Origin: an uncultured Eubacterium sp.
Lineage (GTDB): Bacteria > Bacillota > Clostridia > Lachnospirales > Lachnospiraceae
Assembly: GCA_910580075.1 (NCBI GenBank)
Contig: CAJTVR010000043.1
Span: forward strand, 1-39,922
DNA length: 39,922 nucleotides
Direction of reading: 5' to 3'
The notes under the pieces are model-generated. The model made no database searches. It was given only the letters and a program-made list of their open reading frames with translations, and had not been told where the DNA came from. This document shows, piece by piece, positions 39,688-39,922 of this stretch. Each line of letters begins with the position of its first letter. Within the stretch, counting starts at the first letter, position 1. A program made the translations under genes and the position numbers.

Positions 39688-39722
39688 ATTTTAACATATC
39701 TGAATAAAAAAAACAAATGTTT
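39688..39722 (-). promoter_or_regulatory. Promoter of the UPF0291 gene with possible SOS-like site
   Basis: The minus strand has TTGTTT (39716-39711), 17 bases, then TAAAAT (39693-39688), with TSS expected about 25-30 bases before the ATG. Over the -35, AAACATTTGTTT contains the AAC-N4-GTT core of Firmicute LexA boxes, but the flanking CG/C bases of the full consensus are missing. The promoter is well supported, the LexA site is not. Confidence 0.5.
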
Positions 39723-39840
39723 TGGTAAAATTAGATGCTGATTAACCGGACGCTGGGAAGAGACACTTTTTCCTTTTTCTGTGACTCTGGAGAACAGTTA
39801 GAAATTCTTAATTTTCTGCCTCATACCCAGGATTTGGGGC

Positions 39841-39921
39841 TCACTGCCTGCCGCCGCTGAAAACCTGGAAGCCCCAAAAGGTGCCTGCCAGTGCCGCTGC
39901 ATAATGCATGCCGTAACGCCA
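39841..39921 (-). CDS. C-terminal end of a possible membrane protein (partial)
   Basis: On the minus strand a frame enters from the window edge and ends at the TGA at 39843-39841, giving WRYGMHYAAALAGTFWGFQV and a short polar end. It reads as a hydrophobic helix with a polar tail, typical of the last helix of a membrane protein. A 9-bp inverted repeat (39833-39841 with 39870-39878) spans the stop. Only 26 codons are visible, so the family cannot be named. Confidence 0.35.
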   Translation of the reverse strand, partial: WRYGMHYAAALAGTFWGFQVFSGGRQ

Positions 39922-39922
39922 G

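Noticed and set aside
39833..39878. Pseudoknot made by TTTGGGGCT/AGCCCCAAA with CCAGG/CCTGG
   Set aside because: The pairing is geometrically possible, but it lies at the window edge over a stop codon and short matches like this arise by chance; kept only as an inverted repeat note.

Overview
The window looks like chromosomal DNA of a low-to-mid GC clostridial Firmicute, most likely Lachnospiraceae. Supporting signs are PolC-type DNA polymerase III, a pyrH-frr-uppS-cdsA-dxr-rseP-ispG-polC series, a Gx-transporter/NusG-II pair, a ZapA-type protein with a long tail, strong AGGAGG ribosome sites, and a DUF6033-like protein. A chemoreceptor and a textbook sigma-28 (SigD/FliA) promoter suggest a motile species or one with motile ancestry. 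No species can be named from the sequence alone. No rRNA, tRNA, CRISPR array or complete mobile element was seen.

Layout. (1) 1-790: the end of an antitoxin-like gene overlaps a truncated PIN-toxin gene, followed by about 0.5 kb without credible genes. (2) 795-13987, all minus strand: a housekeeping operon, read as polysaccharide deacetylase, bactofilin, pyrH, frr, uppS, cdsA, dxr, rseP, ispG, polC. It covers UMP kinase, ribosome recycling, isoprenoid precursors (DXP pathway), undecaprenyl carrier, CDP-diacylglycerol, intramembrane proteolysis and replication, with several intergenic hairpins. (3) 14.0-17.3 kb: three accessory proteins behind a SigD-type promoter. These are a short protein resembling the FliD C-terminal domain, a DUF6033-like protein and a Lys/Glu-rich coiled-coil protein. 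(4) 17.5-20.8 kb: a metallo-beta-lactamase-fold hydrolase, an FMN-binding-type lipoprotein and a Cache-type chemoreceptor.

(5) 20.96-26.35 kb: the most system-like accessory locus. A five-gene minus-strand operon (SCP2-like, membrane-anchored alpha/beta hydrolase, condensation/ester-synthase-like acyltransferase, discrete acyl carrier protein, AMP-forming acyl ligase) lies opposite a TetR regulator. Two 15-bp palindromes in the intergenic region overlap or follow the operon promoter. The ligase probably charges the carrier protein, the HxxxD acyltransferase moves the acyl group to an unknown acceptor, and the SCP2 and hydrolase proteins handle or release a lipid. The product is unknown.

(6) 26.5-34.5 kb: a cell-envelope/division operon with a sigma-A promoter: a giant repeat-rich ZapA-like protein, a U32 peptidase-family protein, a RodA/FtsW-type SEDS protein and a class B penicillin-binding protein. 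(7) 34.5-39.7 kb: ruvA/ruvB with a Gx transporter, a NusG-II protein and miaB, then a UPF0291 (YnzC-like) gene overlapping 5-formyltetrahydrofolate cyclo-ligase. The last 80 bases may hold the C-terminal end of another minus-strand membrane protein.
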